Positions 8,893 to 18,619 are shown, numbered from the stretch's first letter. The stretch: 64,000 nucleotides of DNA from Pollutimonas sp963706785 (GCA_963706785.1 CAVPNJ010000004.1:434001-498000); one strand, 5' to 3'. Translations and numbers: made by a program. The notes: generated from the letters alone by a model not told the origin.

Positions 8893-10038
8893 ATGCAACC
8901 TGTATTGCCCGCTTTTTTGATCGCTCGCTGGCTACTGGTGCTGGTTGTCGTCGCCGGGCTCTACTTTCTTAGTGGTTTTCTGGTACCCGTACTGGCGGCC
9001 CTAATTGTCGGACTGGCCAGCTGGCCACTTTACCGGCGATTACTGCGGCGCTGTGACGGCCGCAACGCCCTGGCCGCCTCGATCGCAATAATCATTGTGA
9101 TCCTCGTGCTAATCGTTCCGCTGTCCCTTGCTTTAAGCTATGCAATCCAGGAAGCAAGCAGCTTCATTGGCTGGGCACTGGCCGCGAATCGCAACGGGAT
9201 GCCAACGCCAGACTGGATTATCGCCCTGCCCTTGGTCGGAGAACGCCTGGCACGGTATTGGACAAGCTATTTGGGCGAGCCGCATGCTTTAGGAGCGGTG
9301 GTCGAATTGGTCAGTGGCGAACACTTGGGCAATATTTATCGCACGCTGCTGTCAGCAACCGGCGACATCTTCCGGCTACTGCTCACCGTGCTGTTCATGC
9401 TTATCACTTTATTTTTTGTCTATAAAGATGGCATCCGCATTTCAGGCCAGCTGGATATCGTCGGCGAGCGCGTCCTGCCGCAACGTTGGCAACGATTTTC
9501 CCGAGTAGTACCGGCAACGATCAATTCTACCGTTACGGGCATGGGTCTAATCGCATTAGGCGAAGGCCTTGTCCTGGGCATCGCCTATTGGATTGCAGGA
9601 GTTCCTTCACCGGTGTTGCTGGGGGTGGTGACCGGTTTCATGGCCCTGATTCCGGGAGGCGCGCCACTTTCCTTCACTTTGGTATCGCTATATCTTGTAG
9701 GATCCGGCAATGCCATGGCTGGTATAGGCCTGTTTGTTTGGGGCGCTGTTGAGCTATTTATCGTCGATAAAACCTTGCGTCCGCGCCTGGTCGGTGGGCC
9801 GGTGAAACTGCCGTTTCTTCCAACCTTTTTTGGCTTGGTTGGGGGCGTCAAAACCATGGGTTTTGTAGGATTATTTATCGGCCCAGTGCTTATGGCCCTG
9901 TTGGTAGCAATATGGCGCGAATGGATACACGAAGAGAAAATCGAGCTTACTGATACAGAGGCATCGAGACCCGAGGACGCTTTCGTAGCAGCAAACCGGC
10001 CATTGTCTTTTTTGCAGTCACGTTCACATTCCGACTAG
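8893..10038 (+). CDS. AI-2E/PerM-family membrane protein
   Basis: A 381-residue polytopic inner-membrane protein of the AI-2E transporter (PerM/TqsA) family, with about eight helices. Landmarks are the paired N-terminal helices, the central cytoplasmic segment, and the C-terminal block with LGVVTGFMALIPGGAPLSF, the family Gly/Pro-rich motif, followed by ELFIVDKTLRPRLVGGPVKLP and FIGPVLMALLVAIWREW. I start it at 8893 (MQPVLPAF); a longer frame from 8788 would add 35 non-conserved residues. Family members have been linked to quorum signal export or Na+/H+ exchange; the substrate here is unknown. Confidence 0.8.
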   Translation: MQPVLPAFLIARWLLVLVVVAGLYFLSGFLVPVLAALIVGLASWPLYRRLLRRCDGRNALAASIAIIIVILVLIVPLSLALSYAIQEASSFIGWALAANRNGMPTPDWIIALPLVGERLARYWTSYLGEPHALGAVVELVSGEHLGNIYRTLLSATGDIFRLLLTVLFMLITLFFVYKDGIRISGQLDIVGERVLPQRWQRFSRVVPATINSTVTGMGLIALGEGLVLGIAYWIAGVPSPVLLGVVTGFMALIPGGAPLSFTLVSLYLVGSGNAMAGIGLFVWGAVELFIVDKTLRPRLVGGPVKLPFLPTFFGLVGGVKTMGFVGLFIGPVLMALLVAIWREWIHEEKIELTDTEASRPEDAFVAANRPLSFLQSRSHSD

Positions 10039-10487
10039 GACTTTTAGTCTGCTAAAGCCGTACCTTGACAACAAAGCTGGTACGCCGCTCGTCGTAGATC
10101 ATTGAGCCTAGTCCGGCCTATGCATAACGCTTTCCACCAATTCTACCCATCGCGCAATTAATACAAAAAAAAAGCAGATGTGTAAATCTATGTGCGAGGT
10201 TGTCGCAGATAGCTAGAGAAAACGAGATTTTTCCAACAGCTGACTCAACATCGAGCCAACAATGCTGTAGGGCTCTTTCCCTACGCAACTCTCCTTAAAA
10301 CGGCCAGCTTACCTCTTAGGGCTGATAGCTGACGAAAACCAATACCTGCTAAAAATTGCACATATTCGAACGATTGGGAACGGCTCGATAAGGTCGGAAG
10401 TGACGCTGATCAATACGCCTCACTTTGCCTATCCGCCGTTACTCATTTCGAAAAAACAATTGTTCAGAGATTGGGGGAAGAGAGAGT
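10039..10487. other. Non-coding region before the polysaccharide locus
   Basis: About 450 AT-richer bases with no convincing gene. It contains a hairpin GTAGGG-CTCTTT-CCCTAC (10267-10284) and an A9 run near 10168. It probably holds the 3' end of the membrane-protein transcript and the promoter for the RfaH-like gene; I could not pick a clear -35/-10 pair. Confidence 0.5.
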
Positions 10488-11075
10488 ATGCATTGCCATG
10501 TCAACCCGTCACACGCCAAATCGGCGATGCCAGATCGCATGACGGCCAACCGTTCCGAAGCTGAGCAGTCGACCGCTTGGTATGTGGCATACACCGAACC
10601 CCGCCAGGAACAACTGGCCCGCACAAACCTGGAACAACAAGAATTTGTGACTTATCTGCCTTTATACAAGAAAACAGCCAGAAAAGGCGCAGCAAAAGTT
10701 ATAGCACCCACCGCATTCGAACCGATGTTTCCTCGTTACTTGTTTTTCAAGCCGTCAAGCATTAAGCAGTCAATCAGCACTGTGCGCTCTACAAGGGGAA
10801 TCAATTCTATTGTCAGATTCGGGACCACGCTGGCGCAGGTCCCGCCGGAAACTATTGCATCAATCGAGCAATATGAAGGCGAACGCAATCGTGAGTGCGT
10901 GCGGGGTTCTAGCCCACTGAAAGCCGGACGCCGGGTGCGTATGAACGACCCAGCGCTACAAGGCCTCGAGGGCCTGGTGCATTCCGTATCGGCCCAGCGA
11001 GTCATCGTTCTAATGGAAATTCTGGGACGGCAGACGCGGATCAAATTACCAATTGATCACGTCGAACTTACTTAA
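10488..11075 (+). CDS. rfaH: RfaH/NusG-family transcription antiterminator
   Basis: About 195 residues. The N-terminal NGN domain is clear from WYVAYTEPRQEQLARTNLE through PMFPRYLFF, the segment that binds RNA polymerase. The C-terminal KOW domain starts near LKAGRRVRMNDPALQGLEG. Such NusG paralogues keep RNA polymerase from pausing and terminating in long polysaccharide operons, and the placement immediately before wza fits that role exactly. The ATG at 10488 has GGGGGAAGAGAG just upstream; a longer frame from 10425 has no ribosome site. Whether it needs an ops-type DNA element is not shown; no clear one lies upstream of wza. Confidence 0.82.
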   Translation: MHCHVNPSHAKSAMPDRMTANRSEAEQSTAWYVAYTEPRQEQLARTNLEQQEFVTYLPLYKKTARKGAAKVIAPTAFEPMFPRYLFFKPSSIKQSISTVRSTRGINSIVRFGTTLAQVPPETIASIEQYEGERNRECVRGSSPLKAGRRVRMNDPALQGLEGLVHSVSAQRVIVLMEILGRQTRIKLPIDHVELT

Positions 11076-11191
11076 AGCTTAATCCTTAAAACCAACACAA
11101 GAAAAACGACCTTGCCGGGGTGAGCGAGGCGCGTTGCAGTTCTTAGAGCACTGATCCCCAAACGCAACACGACACCGCTGGACAGCCTTGA

Positions 11192-11212
11192 TTTTTACCA
11201 AAACGGTAAAAA
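11192..11212. repeat. Short inverted repeat in the wza leader
   Basis: TTTTTACC (11192-11199) and GGTAAAAA (11205-11212) form an AT-rich palindrome with a 5-base gap, about 95 bases upstream of wza. It could be a regulator-binding site or a pause hairpin between rfaH and wza. Confidence 0.35.
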
Positions 11213-11307
11213 CACTGCGGCAGCCTGCGCGGGACTGAATTACTGAAGCCGACGACTAATTTTAGCTCCGGCCTTCTCGTTAACCTTCGTTTCTCTAGAG
11301 TGAACTA

Positions 11308-12462
11308 ATGAAAGAATTCCTTCTTTCCTCGCATCGATCGGGACTTTCGCGCCTTGCCACCGCTGGCATCATGGCCAGTATGGTCGCCTTGCTATCTGCA
11401 TGCAGCATGTCTCCAGGCATGTATATGGGCAAACCTATGGATGTCGCCAAAGCAATCTCTGAGGAAGGCGCTCCGCCGGGTGCTCTTCTGACAATTTCGC
11501 CTCAGTTGATAGAACAACAACGGACTTCGCAACACGCCAACGTCAATAAGGAAATACAACGGCTTTTTGGCGTGCCGGCAGAGTACAAGGTCGGGCCCGG
11601 AGACATTTTGAACATAGTCGTATGGAATCATCCGGAACTGGCCTTGACGATGGCTGGCTCGACCGTATCAGCGAACGCCACCAACGTATCCGATGTAGGA
11701 AACGGATATAACGTCAGTCCGGACGGCCTGATCCAATTTCCGTTTGTCGGCGCCATCAAGGTGGCGGGACTGAACGAATATGAAGTTCGAAGCCTATTGA
11801 CCCAGCGCATGGCCGCTTTCGTTACCGATCCCCAACTTACGGTTCGCATCCAATCCTATCGCAACGGGCGAGTGTATGTCGATGGTGAAGTGCGATCCCC
11901 CGGACTGCTGACGATGAACGATATCCCCATGACATTGCCCGAGGCAATCAATCGTGCAGGTGGGCTTACACCCGACGCCGACCGTTCGTCCGTCATACTG
12001 ACTCGCAATGGTGTTGCGACTCAAATAAATTTGCCGCAGTTGACGAGAAGTGGCGTGAATCCGGCTCAGATACTGATGGCAAACGGAGATCTGCTGCGGG
12101 TTATAAATCGCAACGATTCCAAGGTATTCATGCTTGGCGACGTGCACACCCCGCGCTCCCAAACATTGATGGATGGGCATCTGACACTTGCTCAGGCCCT
12201 GGGTGAAGCCGGCGGTGTAAACCCTGAAACTAGCAACCCGCGACAAGTGTATGTGATTCGTAAGGGCATCGATGGATTCGCCGAAATCTATCATCTGGAT
12301 GCCAGTGTACCCACCGCGTATGTTCTGGCGGCCGACTTTGAGTTGAAAGCCCGCGACATGATTTTCGTTGACCCAGCTCCAGTTGTCAGGTGGAACCGTG
12401 TTATTACCATGCTGCTGCCTAGTTACGGTGCCGTCAGCGTGACCCGGGACATGACGCGATGA
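11308..12462 (+). CDS. wza: Wza-like outer membrane polysaccharide export lipoprotein
   Basis: A 384-residue OPX protein that forms the outer-membrane/periplasmic channel for polymer export. A lipoprotein signal ends at LLSAC, making Cys32 the lipidated residue. The polysaccharide export domain starts near YKVGPGDILNIVVWNHPEL, and two SLBB-type domains follow: RVYVDGEVRSPGLLTMND and KVFMLGDVHTPRSQTLMDG. The C-terminus ends in a helix-like segment as in Wza. It overlaps the next gene (ATGA at 12459), so the two are translationally coupled, as expected for Wza and Wzc. Confidence 0.92.
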   Translation: MKEFLLSSHRSGLSRLATAGIMASMVALLSACSMSPGMYMGKPMDVAKAISEEGAPPGALLTISPQLIEQQRTSQHANVNKEIQRLFGVPAEYKVGPGDILNIVVWNHPELALTMAGSTVSANATNVSDVGNGYNVSPDGLIQFPFVGAIKVAGLNEYEVRSLLTQRMAAFVTDPQLTVRIQSYRNGRVYVDGEVRSPGLLTMNDIPMTLPEAINRAGGLTPDADRSSVILTRNGVATQINLPQLTRSGVNPAQILMANGDLLRVINRNDSKVFMLGDVHTPRSQTLMDGHLTLAQALGEAGGVNPETSNPRQVYVIRKGIDGFAEIYHLDASVPTAYVLAADFELKARDMIFVDPAPVVRWNRVITMLLPSYGAVSVTRDMTR

Positions 12463-14753
12463 ACAATCCAGATCTGAATAAGCACTATCCGCTGGCGCAG
12501 GCCGGACAGACGGCGCCGATCGTTTTCGCACCGCCTTACGGCCCTCCGAATAACGATGACATCGACTTCCTAAGCCTACTGGACACGGCATTGAATTCTC
12601 GCTGGTTAATTGCCAGCGTGCTGATGATCGCATTGCTCATAGGTGGGGCTTACGCCCTGTTCAGCCAGCCTATATACCGCTCGGACGTACTGATCCAGGT
12701 GGAACAGAGTCCTACCACTACTACCAACAAGAACATTCTGAGCGAACTATCGACTGTCTTCAGTATTCAGTCGCCCGCAACGGCTGAAATTGAAATTCTG
12801 CGATCCCGACTCGTTATCGGGCAGGCCAGCGATCAATTGCAGCTTTACGTCGACGCCACGCCGGATTATTTACCTATTGTTGGGTCCTGGCTCGCCAAAC
12901 ACGCCACCGAACTGTCAACGCCGCGCCTGTTCAAAATCGGCAGCTACCTGGTGGGCGGCTACGTATGGGGCACGGAATCAATAAAAGTGGGCCAGCTGGA
13001 TGTGCCGGAAAAACTGGAGAACGAAAAACTTACGCTAACGACCACCCCCGCCGGATACGATTTGCATGGACCGAATGGTGAGAAGCTGGCCCAAGGCAAG
13101 GTTGGTGTGCCCAGTGAAATTAAAGTGGGCAAACAAAGCGGCACGATACTTATCAGCGGCCTGAATGCCAAGCCTGCCGCCCGATTCACGCTTATCCGCC
13201 GTTCCCGGCAGAATCTTATCCAGGATCTGCAGGACGATTTGATTATTGATGAAAAAGGGAAACCTTCTGGCGTATTGTCCATGACTCTGGACGGTCATGA
13301 TCCGCAAAGAATCACCGATATCCTGAATGCGATAGGCTCGGCTTATGTGAAACAAAATACAGAGCGAAAAGCCGCTGAGGCAGAGAAATCGCTTGACTTC
13401 CTTGAGGGCTTCCTTCCGCAACTCAGGCAACAAATGGATGCCTCCGATAATAAATACACGGCGTTTCGCGACTTGCACGGCACGTTCAATCTGGGCACTG
13501 AAGGAACTTTGTCGCTGAATCGATCAGTCGCCATGCAAACCCAGCTATTCGAACTGCAACAAAAGCGCCGCGAACTCGGAGCTCAATTCGGTGTTTCGCA
13601 TCCCACCATCCAGGCGCTAAATGGACAGATCTCCGCATTGGAAATCGAAGTCAGCAAGCTGACCTCGCACATCAAAACGCTGCCGGAACTTGAGCAGCAA
13701 TTGCTTAATCTCGTGCGAGACGTAAAAGTAAACGGCGAGCTCTACGCCGGTCTGCTTAATAGTGCCCAGCAATTGCGCCTGGTGAAGGAAGGTAAGGTGG
13801 GTAACGTGCGCATGGTAGACACCGCCGACACGCCGGAGTTTCCGATTAAGCCACATCGCCCCCTGGTTTTGGCGATTGCTGCGCTGCTAGGCCTGTTGCT
13901 GGGCATAGGTATCGCGTTGGCGCGCAGTTTCCTGCGCAATGGTGTCAAGGTTGCAAACGATATCGAGTCTAGTCTGGGCCTGAATGTATTCGCAACAGTG
14001 CCTCATGTTCAGCAAGGGGCTTATCGTCAATCCCGACTTGGCGGGCGTAGCGGCACGAACTATGTGCTTGCCGAAAGCTCGCCAGACGACCCTGCCATCG
14101 AAAGCCTACGCAGCCTGCGCACAAGTTTGCCCTTTGCTTTACAAGATGCTGCCAATAACATCATTATGCTGACGGGGCCCACACCCAACATCGGGAAGAC
14201 CTTTACCAGCGTCAATCTAGCTGCAGTGATGGGCGCCGCCGATAAGCGTGTGCTTCTGATAGATGCCGATTTCCGCAGCGGAGGAGTTCACCGATATTTC
14301 GGTCTGGAGCGCTACAACGGCTTCAGCGATTTGATTCGCGGCACCGCTACGCTACAGCAGGTACTGCACAAAAGCATTATTCCCAATGTGGATCTGATCA
14401 CCACCGGCGTGCTGCCGCATAACCCGGCCGAACTCCTGCTTTCCCAAATGACGACGCAACTGCTGCACGAGATCTCGGTTGATTATGACGTTGTATTGGT
14501 GGATACCGCTCCGGTGCTGCCGGTATCAGATGCGATGGCTTTGGCACCCCATGTAGGCACTATCTTCATGCTTGCCCGAGCGCAGGTCAGTACCTTGCAC
14601 GAGCTTGAAGAATCGACGAAGCGACTAAATCAAGCAGGAGCCCAAGTTAAGGGTGTGATTTTCAACGACTTCGACGCATCAAGCCAGCGCTTCAGTTCTC
14701 GCTACGGCAGCTATCACCAGAGCTATGTGCCGTACGGTACTAACAGATCTTAA
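12459..14753 (+). CDS. wzc: Wzc-like polysaccharide co-polymerase with BY-kinase domain
   Basis: A 764-residue inner-membrane protein combining a Wzz-type chain-length domain with a bacterial tyrosine kinase. A first helix (about residues 45-65, SRWLIASVLMIALLIGGAYA) and a second (about 465-485, HRPLVLAIAALLGLLLGIGI) flank the periplasmic domain with a coiled-coil region. The cytoplasmic kinase has the Walker A variant TGPTPNIGKTF near residue 575, Walker A' VLLIDADFRSG, and Walker B VVLVDTAPVLPVSDA. The tail RYGSYHQSYVPYGTNRS carries four tyrosines for autophosphorylation. No Wzb-type phosphatase gene follows, unlike many Wzc operons. Confidence 0.92.
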   Translation: MNNPDLNKHYPLAQAGQTAPIVFAPPYGPPNNDDIDFLSLLDTALNSRWLIASVLMIALLIGGAYALFSQPIYRSDVLIQVEQSPTTTTNKNILSELSTVFSIQSPATAEIEILRSRLVIGQASDQLQLYVDATPDYLPIVGSWLAKHATELSTPRLFKIGSYLVGGYVWGTESIKVGQLDVPEKLENEKLTLTTTPAGYDLHGPNGEKLAQGKVGVPSEIKVGKQSGTILISGLNAKPAARFTLIRRSRQNLIQDLQDDLIIDEKGKPSGVLSMTLDGHDPQRITDILNAIGSAYVKQNTERKAAEAEKSLDFLEGFLPQLRQQMDASDNKYTAFRDLHGTFNLGTEGTLSLNRSVAMQTQLFELQQKRRELGAQFGVSHPTIQALNGQISALEIEVSKLTSHIKTLPELEQQLLNLVRDVKVNGELYAGLLNSAQQLRLVKEGKVGNVRMVDTADTPEFPIKPHRPLVLAIAALLGLLLGIGIALARSFLRNGVKVANDIESSLGLNVFATVPHVQQGAYRQSRLGGRSGTNYVLAESSPDDPAIESLRSLRTSLPFALQDAANNIIMLTGPTPNIGKTFTSVNLAAVMGAADKRVLLIDADFRSGGVHRYFGLERYNGFSDLIRGTATLQQVLHKSIIPNVDLITTGVLPHNPAELLLSQMTTQLLHEISVDYDVVLVDTAPVLPVSDAMALAPHVGTIFMLARAQVSTLHELEESTKRLNQAGAQVKGVIFNDFDASSQRFSSRYGSYHQSYVPYGTNRS

Positions 14754-14861
14754 AACCGACTATTTCTTTACACCTATTAGCTAACTCAACGGAGGATCCT
14801 CCACGCTCGTCCCGACGCCCATCGAAACATCACCTTTTTCCGTCAATACCTAAAAATACAA

Positions 14862-15830
14862 ATGACCAGCAGAAAACAGATATACGGGCGCTTCTGCGCC
14901 GAAGAATCGTCAATACCTATTTTTTCTCGTGATTGGTGGCTGGACGCCACGGCAGGTAGTAACAACTGGGACGTTGCATTGGTAGAGGAAAAAGGACACG
15001 TGCTGGCCTGTATGCCCTATCTGCGCAAGAAAAGAGGAGGTCTTAGTATATCGACGGTGCCGCCGCTGACATACTGCATGGGGCCATGGATACGCACCCC
15101 TAAAGCCAAACCCTCGACGGTCATAAGCAGGCAGAAATATGCCTTGGAGCAGTTGATTGAACAACTTCCACCGTTCGACCATTTCAAACAGCAGTGGCAT
15201 TACACACAGACGAACTGGTTGCCTTTTTTCTGGCAAGGATTTGGTCAGACCACCAACTACACCTATGTACTGCCTTCGCTACGCGATGAATCCGCTACTT
15301 GGGAAGGATTGCAAGACAATGTAAGACGAGAAATTCGTAAAGCGGAGGGCCGGGGTGGGCTTCATGTACGTGATGATCTGCCAGTGACCCAATTCTTTCG
15401 TCTTAACAGGCTGGTTTACGAACGTCAGAATAAATCGCTTCCATATTCCGAAGATTTTATTACCGTGCTCGACAAAGCCTGCGCCGCGCATAACCGACGT
15501 AAGATTTTCATCGCACAAGATGAGCAAGGAGCCCTGCACGCGGGGGTCTATCTGGTCTGGGACGACGATAGCGCCTATTACCTGATGGGTGGAAGTGATC
15601 CGGAACGACGCAACAGCGGGGCCATGAGCTTATGCATGTGGGAAGCAATCAAGTTTGCGGGGACAGTGACCCGGCGCTTCGATTTCTGCGGATCCATGAT
15701 CCAGCCCATAGAGCGATTCGTCCGTGCTTTCGGTGGTGTTCAGACACCCTACTTTACCGTCTCAAAAACCCCGTCGAAGCTCGCCGCCACATTCTTGTTC
15801 GCGCGGTCTCTAATGCAAACTATGAAATGA
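14862..15830 (+). CDS. FemAB-like GNAT-fold acyl/aminoacyl transferase
   Basis: A 322-residue protein with the tandem-GNAT layout of FemAB-related proteins found in exopolysaccharide loci. The N-terminal part has FSRDWWLDATAG and ACMPYLRKKRGGLS; the C-terminal acetyltransferase domain runs from NVRREIRKAEGRGGL through HAGVYLVWDDDSAYYLMGGSD and SLCMWEAIKFA to FDFCGSMIQPIERFVRAFGG. FemAB relatives transfer amino acids or acyl groups. Its stop overlaps the next start (ATGA), tying it to the deacetylase-like protein. A role in amino-acylating or acylating the polymer is inferred from context; no substrate can be assigned. Confidence 0.7.
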   Translation: MTSRKQIYGRFCAEESSIPIFSRDWWLDATAGSNNWDVALVEEKGHVLACMPYLRKKRGGLSISTVPPLTYCMGPWIRTPKAKPSTVISRQKYALEQLIEQLPPFDHFKQQWHYTQTNWLPFFWQGFGQTTNYTYVLPSLRDESATWEGLQDNVRREIRKAEGRGGLHVRDDLPVTQFFRLNRLVYERQNKSLPYSEDFITVLDKACAAHNRRKIFIAQDEQGALHAGVYLVWDDDSAYYLMGGSDPERRNSGAMSLCMWEAIKFAGTVTRRFDFCGSMIQPIERFVRAFGGVQTPYFTVSKTPSKLAATFLFARSLMQTMK

Positions 15831-17206
15831 AATTGACCGACCTGGACTCTTCCCCGCTGCGAAGTGCATCAGCTCTGGCATGGCTGAATTCAATACTGGC
15901 GGCCCGGCTAAGCCACCATTTGCTGATCGTGCAGTCGGAACCCGGCTACCTGCTCGTAACGCTGCCGAGCAGCGATATGGGCATATATATAGAATCGGAT
16001 TGCGCTACGTTCACACAGGCGCATTCCAACTTGCCGTTCAGTCACTGGGATGCCGCGGCTGAAGGATGGCAACCAGCGTTACACCTTCCAATACCGGCGC
16101 CGGGAGCCAACGCAATTCCATGCCCGCTTATCGAACGGACAGAAAAAGGCTATGTCATTCATTACGACATCCTGGGCATGGTTTATTGGATGCTGTCGCG
16201 TTTTGAAGAAGTAGACCGTACCGACCTGGACGATCACGGGCGCTTTCCCGCGACGTCGTCACATGCCTATAAGCATGGCTACCTGGAGCGCCCGGTTGTC
16301 GATGAATGGTTCGTCATATTGGCCCAGGTCGCACATCGTTTGTGGCCCCGCCTGGAGCTTATTAAGCACACCTTCTCCATGAACCCGTCTCATGATGTGG
16401 ATACACCGGCGCGTTACGGTTTCACGAGTTTTGGCAGGCTTTTATACACTATGGCCGGCGATCTTGTAAGAAGACATAAGCCCATAGACGCCCTGCAAGC
16501 GCCGCGCATCTGGGCGGGATCTAAAGAAACGCTACATTCCGCCGACCCATTCAACACCTTTAACTGGATCATGGATGTATCGGAGCGGAACGGAATCACC
16601 AGTGCATTCTATTTTATCTGTGGCCGAACGCTTCCTTCTCGTGATGCCTATTACGAAGTCGGGCACCCCGCTATTCGAGAGCTAATGCGGCGCATCCATG
16701 CGCGCGGCCATGAGATCGGCTTGCATCCCAGCTACAACACATACAAGAAGCCGGATTCCATTGTCGCCGAAGCGCGCGAGCTTTTTAGCATTTGTACGGA
16801 GGAAGGTATCGTTCAGCCAGAATGGGGCGGGCGCATGCACTACTTGCGTTGGCAAACCCCTATAACGCTCTACGGATGGGAGCAAGCAGGCATGGCTTAC
16901 GACACGACACTTAGCTATGCTGATCGACCGGGCTTTCGTTGTGGCACGTGTCACGAGTACCCAGCATTCGATCCGGTTGCAGGAAAGGCGCTTCAGCTGC
17001 GGATACGCCCACTTATTGCCATGGAATGCACTGTCATGGCGCCCCGCTATATGAACCTTGGATCGGACGAAGCTGCGCTTAAAAAATTCGTTCAATTGAA
17101 AGAGTCGTGTCGCGCGGTACAGGGCAATTTCGCCCTGTTGTGGCACAACACCATGCTACAGCGCAAACAGGATCGCGTTCTTTATAAGAACGTGCTGGAG
17201 GCCTGA
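15827..17206 (+). CDS. Polysaccharide deacetylase-like protein
   Basis: About 459 residues. The N-terminal ~180 residues are a separate unassigned domain. The C-terminal NodB-like region begins at MNPSHDVDTP (metal-binding/catalytic Asp pair) and has GHEIGLHPSYNT, the H-x3-H metal motif, then FALLWHNTML near the end. This domain order fits the group of exopolysaccharide-locus deacetylase-like proteins rather than short chitin deacetylases. The start at 15827 overlaps the preceding stop; an in-frame extension to 15632 lies inside the FemAB-like gene and is rejected. It probably removes N- or O-acetyl groups from the polymer or its precursor. Confidence 0.75.
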   Translation: MKLTDLDSSPLRSASALAWLNSILAARLSHHLLIVQSEPGYLLVTLPSSDMGIYIESDCATFTQAHSNLPFSHWDAAAEGWQPALHLPIPAPGANAIPCPLIERTEKGYVIHYDILGMVYWMLSRFEEVDRTDLDDHGRFPATSSHAYKHGYLERPVVDEWFVILAQVAHRLWPRLELIKHTFSMNPSHDVDTPARYGFTSFGRLLYTMAGDLVRRHKPIDALQAPRIWAGSKETLHSADPFNTFNWIMDVSERNGITSAFYFICGRTLPSRDAYYEVGHPAIRELMRRIHARGHEIGLHPSYNTYKKPDSIVAEARELFSICTEEGIVQPEWGGRMHYLRWQTPITLYGWEQAGMAYDTTLSYADRPGFRCGTCHEYPAFDPVAGKALQLRIRPLIAMECTVMAPRYMNLGSDEAALKKFVQLKESCRAVQGNFALLWHNTMLQRKQDRVLYKNVLEA

Positions 17207-17269
17207 GTACCGGCATATCGGAGCAGCATGGATTCATCCAAATTTCATTAATTCACTTAGGCCAGTTAA

Positions 17270-18619
17270 ATGGACGAGACTAAGAAGAAAATTTTATTGG
17301 TCAGCTGTTTCTTTTATCCCCAAAACAGAATACCTGTGCTCCGAATTGGACAATGGGCAAAATATTGGGCTTCTCAGGGTCACAGCGTAACGGTACTGAC
17401 GACAAAAAAATATGCCTTTATGGGGCCCTTCGGGCTCGAAGCAAATCTTCCACAAGGCGTCACGGTTATCGAAGTGCCGTCGTTACCAACGTGGCTTCAA
17501 AGCAGATTGAAGAAAGCCAATGGAAAAACGGGTCAGCAATCGCGCACGACCGTTTCCACAAAAGGACCGGCGGAGACAGCGTTGAAAAAAAGGATACGCG
17601 TCCTAAGGCAATACATAGGCTCCCTGCTCGATATCAATGATTTATGGATTGCTCCCGCTTATCACGCCGGCATGCGGTTGCTCGCAGACGCTCATTATGA
17701 CGTCATAGTGAGCTCTTATTCCCCGCCAGCGACTCATGTGGTGGCCAGCAAATTAAAAAGACAGCATCCCAATCTGGTTTGGTTCGCCGACTTCCGGGAT
17801 TTATGGGTTAACAACCACATCACTTCAGCGAAAGGAATCTTCAAAACGCTGGAAACCGTTAAAGAACGCCGCACGCTTGACGGGCTTGCCGACGCAATCA
17901 TTACCGTGTCAAAGCCCTTGGCTGTGGATTTGCAGTCGCGCTATCCTGCCTTGCCAGTCTGGGTGATCGAAAACGGCTTTGATCCCCAAGAGTTTCCAAC
18001 ATGGATGGAATCCCTTTCAGCGGTGCCACAACTGGCCGATCGCATCACGATCTGTTATGCGGGAACCATATATCCAAACCGACGAGACCCCACGCCCCTA
18101 TTTATCGCTGTCAATGAATTGATCGATGCCGGACTGATTAGCGCGGACAAAATAAGCATCGAGTTCTATAGCCAGAATGAACATGAGCTCAACGAGATAA
18201 TCGACCGCTCGTCTGCCAACCGGCACAACGTCATCAAGATCAAAGGATTCGTATCCAGGCAAACTTCTCTCGAGGCACAAAGGAAAAGCAATCTCTTGTT
18301 GCTGCTTGAGTCCGGCGAGCCAGAAGCCAAAGGCATGCTGACAGGCAAGGTTTTTGAATATATGGTTAGCGGGATACCGATTTTAGCGGTGGGCATCGAC
18401 AACACCCATGCGGCCGGCGAACTACTGGAAAAAACTGGAACGGGCTTTTGCTCGAACGACCCCCACGAGCTAAAGAAGTTGTTGCTTGGGGCTATTGAAT
18501 CGAATCAATTCAGCTTTTATAAGCCACATAAGGATTTGATTGCAAAATATTCCAGGGATAAGCAAGCTCAATCCATCATCGATCGGTTAACTGCGCTGCA
18601 GGGGGCCGCGATATGTTGA
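17270..18619 (+). CDS. Glycosyltransferase family 4 (GT-B)
   Basis: A 449-residue GT-B enzyme. The N-terminal Rossmann half has ILLVSCFFYPQNRIPVLRI and GHSVTVLTTKK; WFADFRDLWVNN and DAIITVSKPLA are typical of family 4. The nucleotide-sugar half has ICYAGTIYPNRRDP and the E-x7-E-like segment GKVFEYMVSGIPILAVG. It is cytoplasmic or peripheral to the membrane and adds a sugar to the lipid-linked repeat unit; donor and acceptor are unknown. Its end overlaps the Wzy-like gene by seven bases. Confidence 0.82.
   Translation: MDETKKKILLVSCFFYPQNRIPVLRIGQWAKYWASQGHSVTVLTTKKYAFMGPFGLEANLPQGVTVIEVPSLPTWLQSRLKKANGKTGQQSRTTVSTKGPAETALKKRIRVLRQYIGSLLDINDLWIAPAYHAGMRLLADAHYDVIVSSYSPPATHVVASKLKRQHPNLVWFADFRDLWVNNHITSAKGIFKTLETVKERRTLDGLADAIITVSKPLAVDLQSRYPALPVWVIENGFDPQEFPTWMESLSAVPQLADRITICYAGTIYPNRRDPTPLFIAVNELIDAGLISADKISIEFYSQNEHELNEIIDRSSANRHNVIKIKGFVSRQTSLEAQRKSNLLLLLESGEPEAKGMLTGKVFEYMVSGIPILAVGIDNTHAAGELLEKTGTGFCSNDPHELKKLLLGAIESNQFSFYKPHKDLIAKYSRDKQAQSIIDRLTALQGAAIC

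Noticed and set aside
14791..14802. Palindrome GGAGGATCCTCC between wzc and the FemAB-like gene
   Set aside because: A 12-base palindrome of this kind is expected by chance and has no linked signal.
15632..15826. Upstream extension of the deacetylase-like protein
   Set aside because: The extension lies wholly within the FemAB-like gene; the ATG at 15827 in the ATGA overlap is the natural start.
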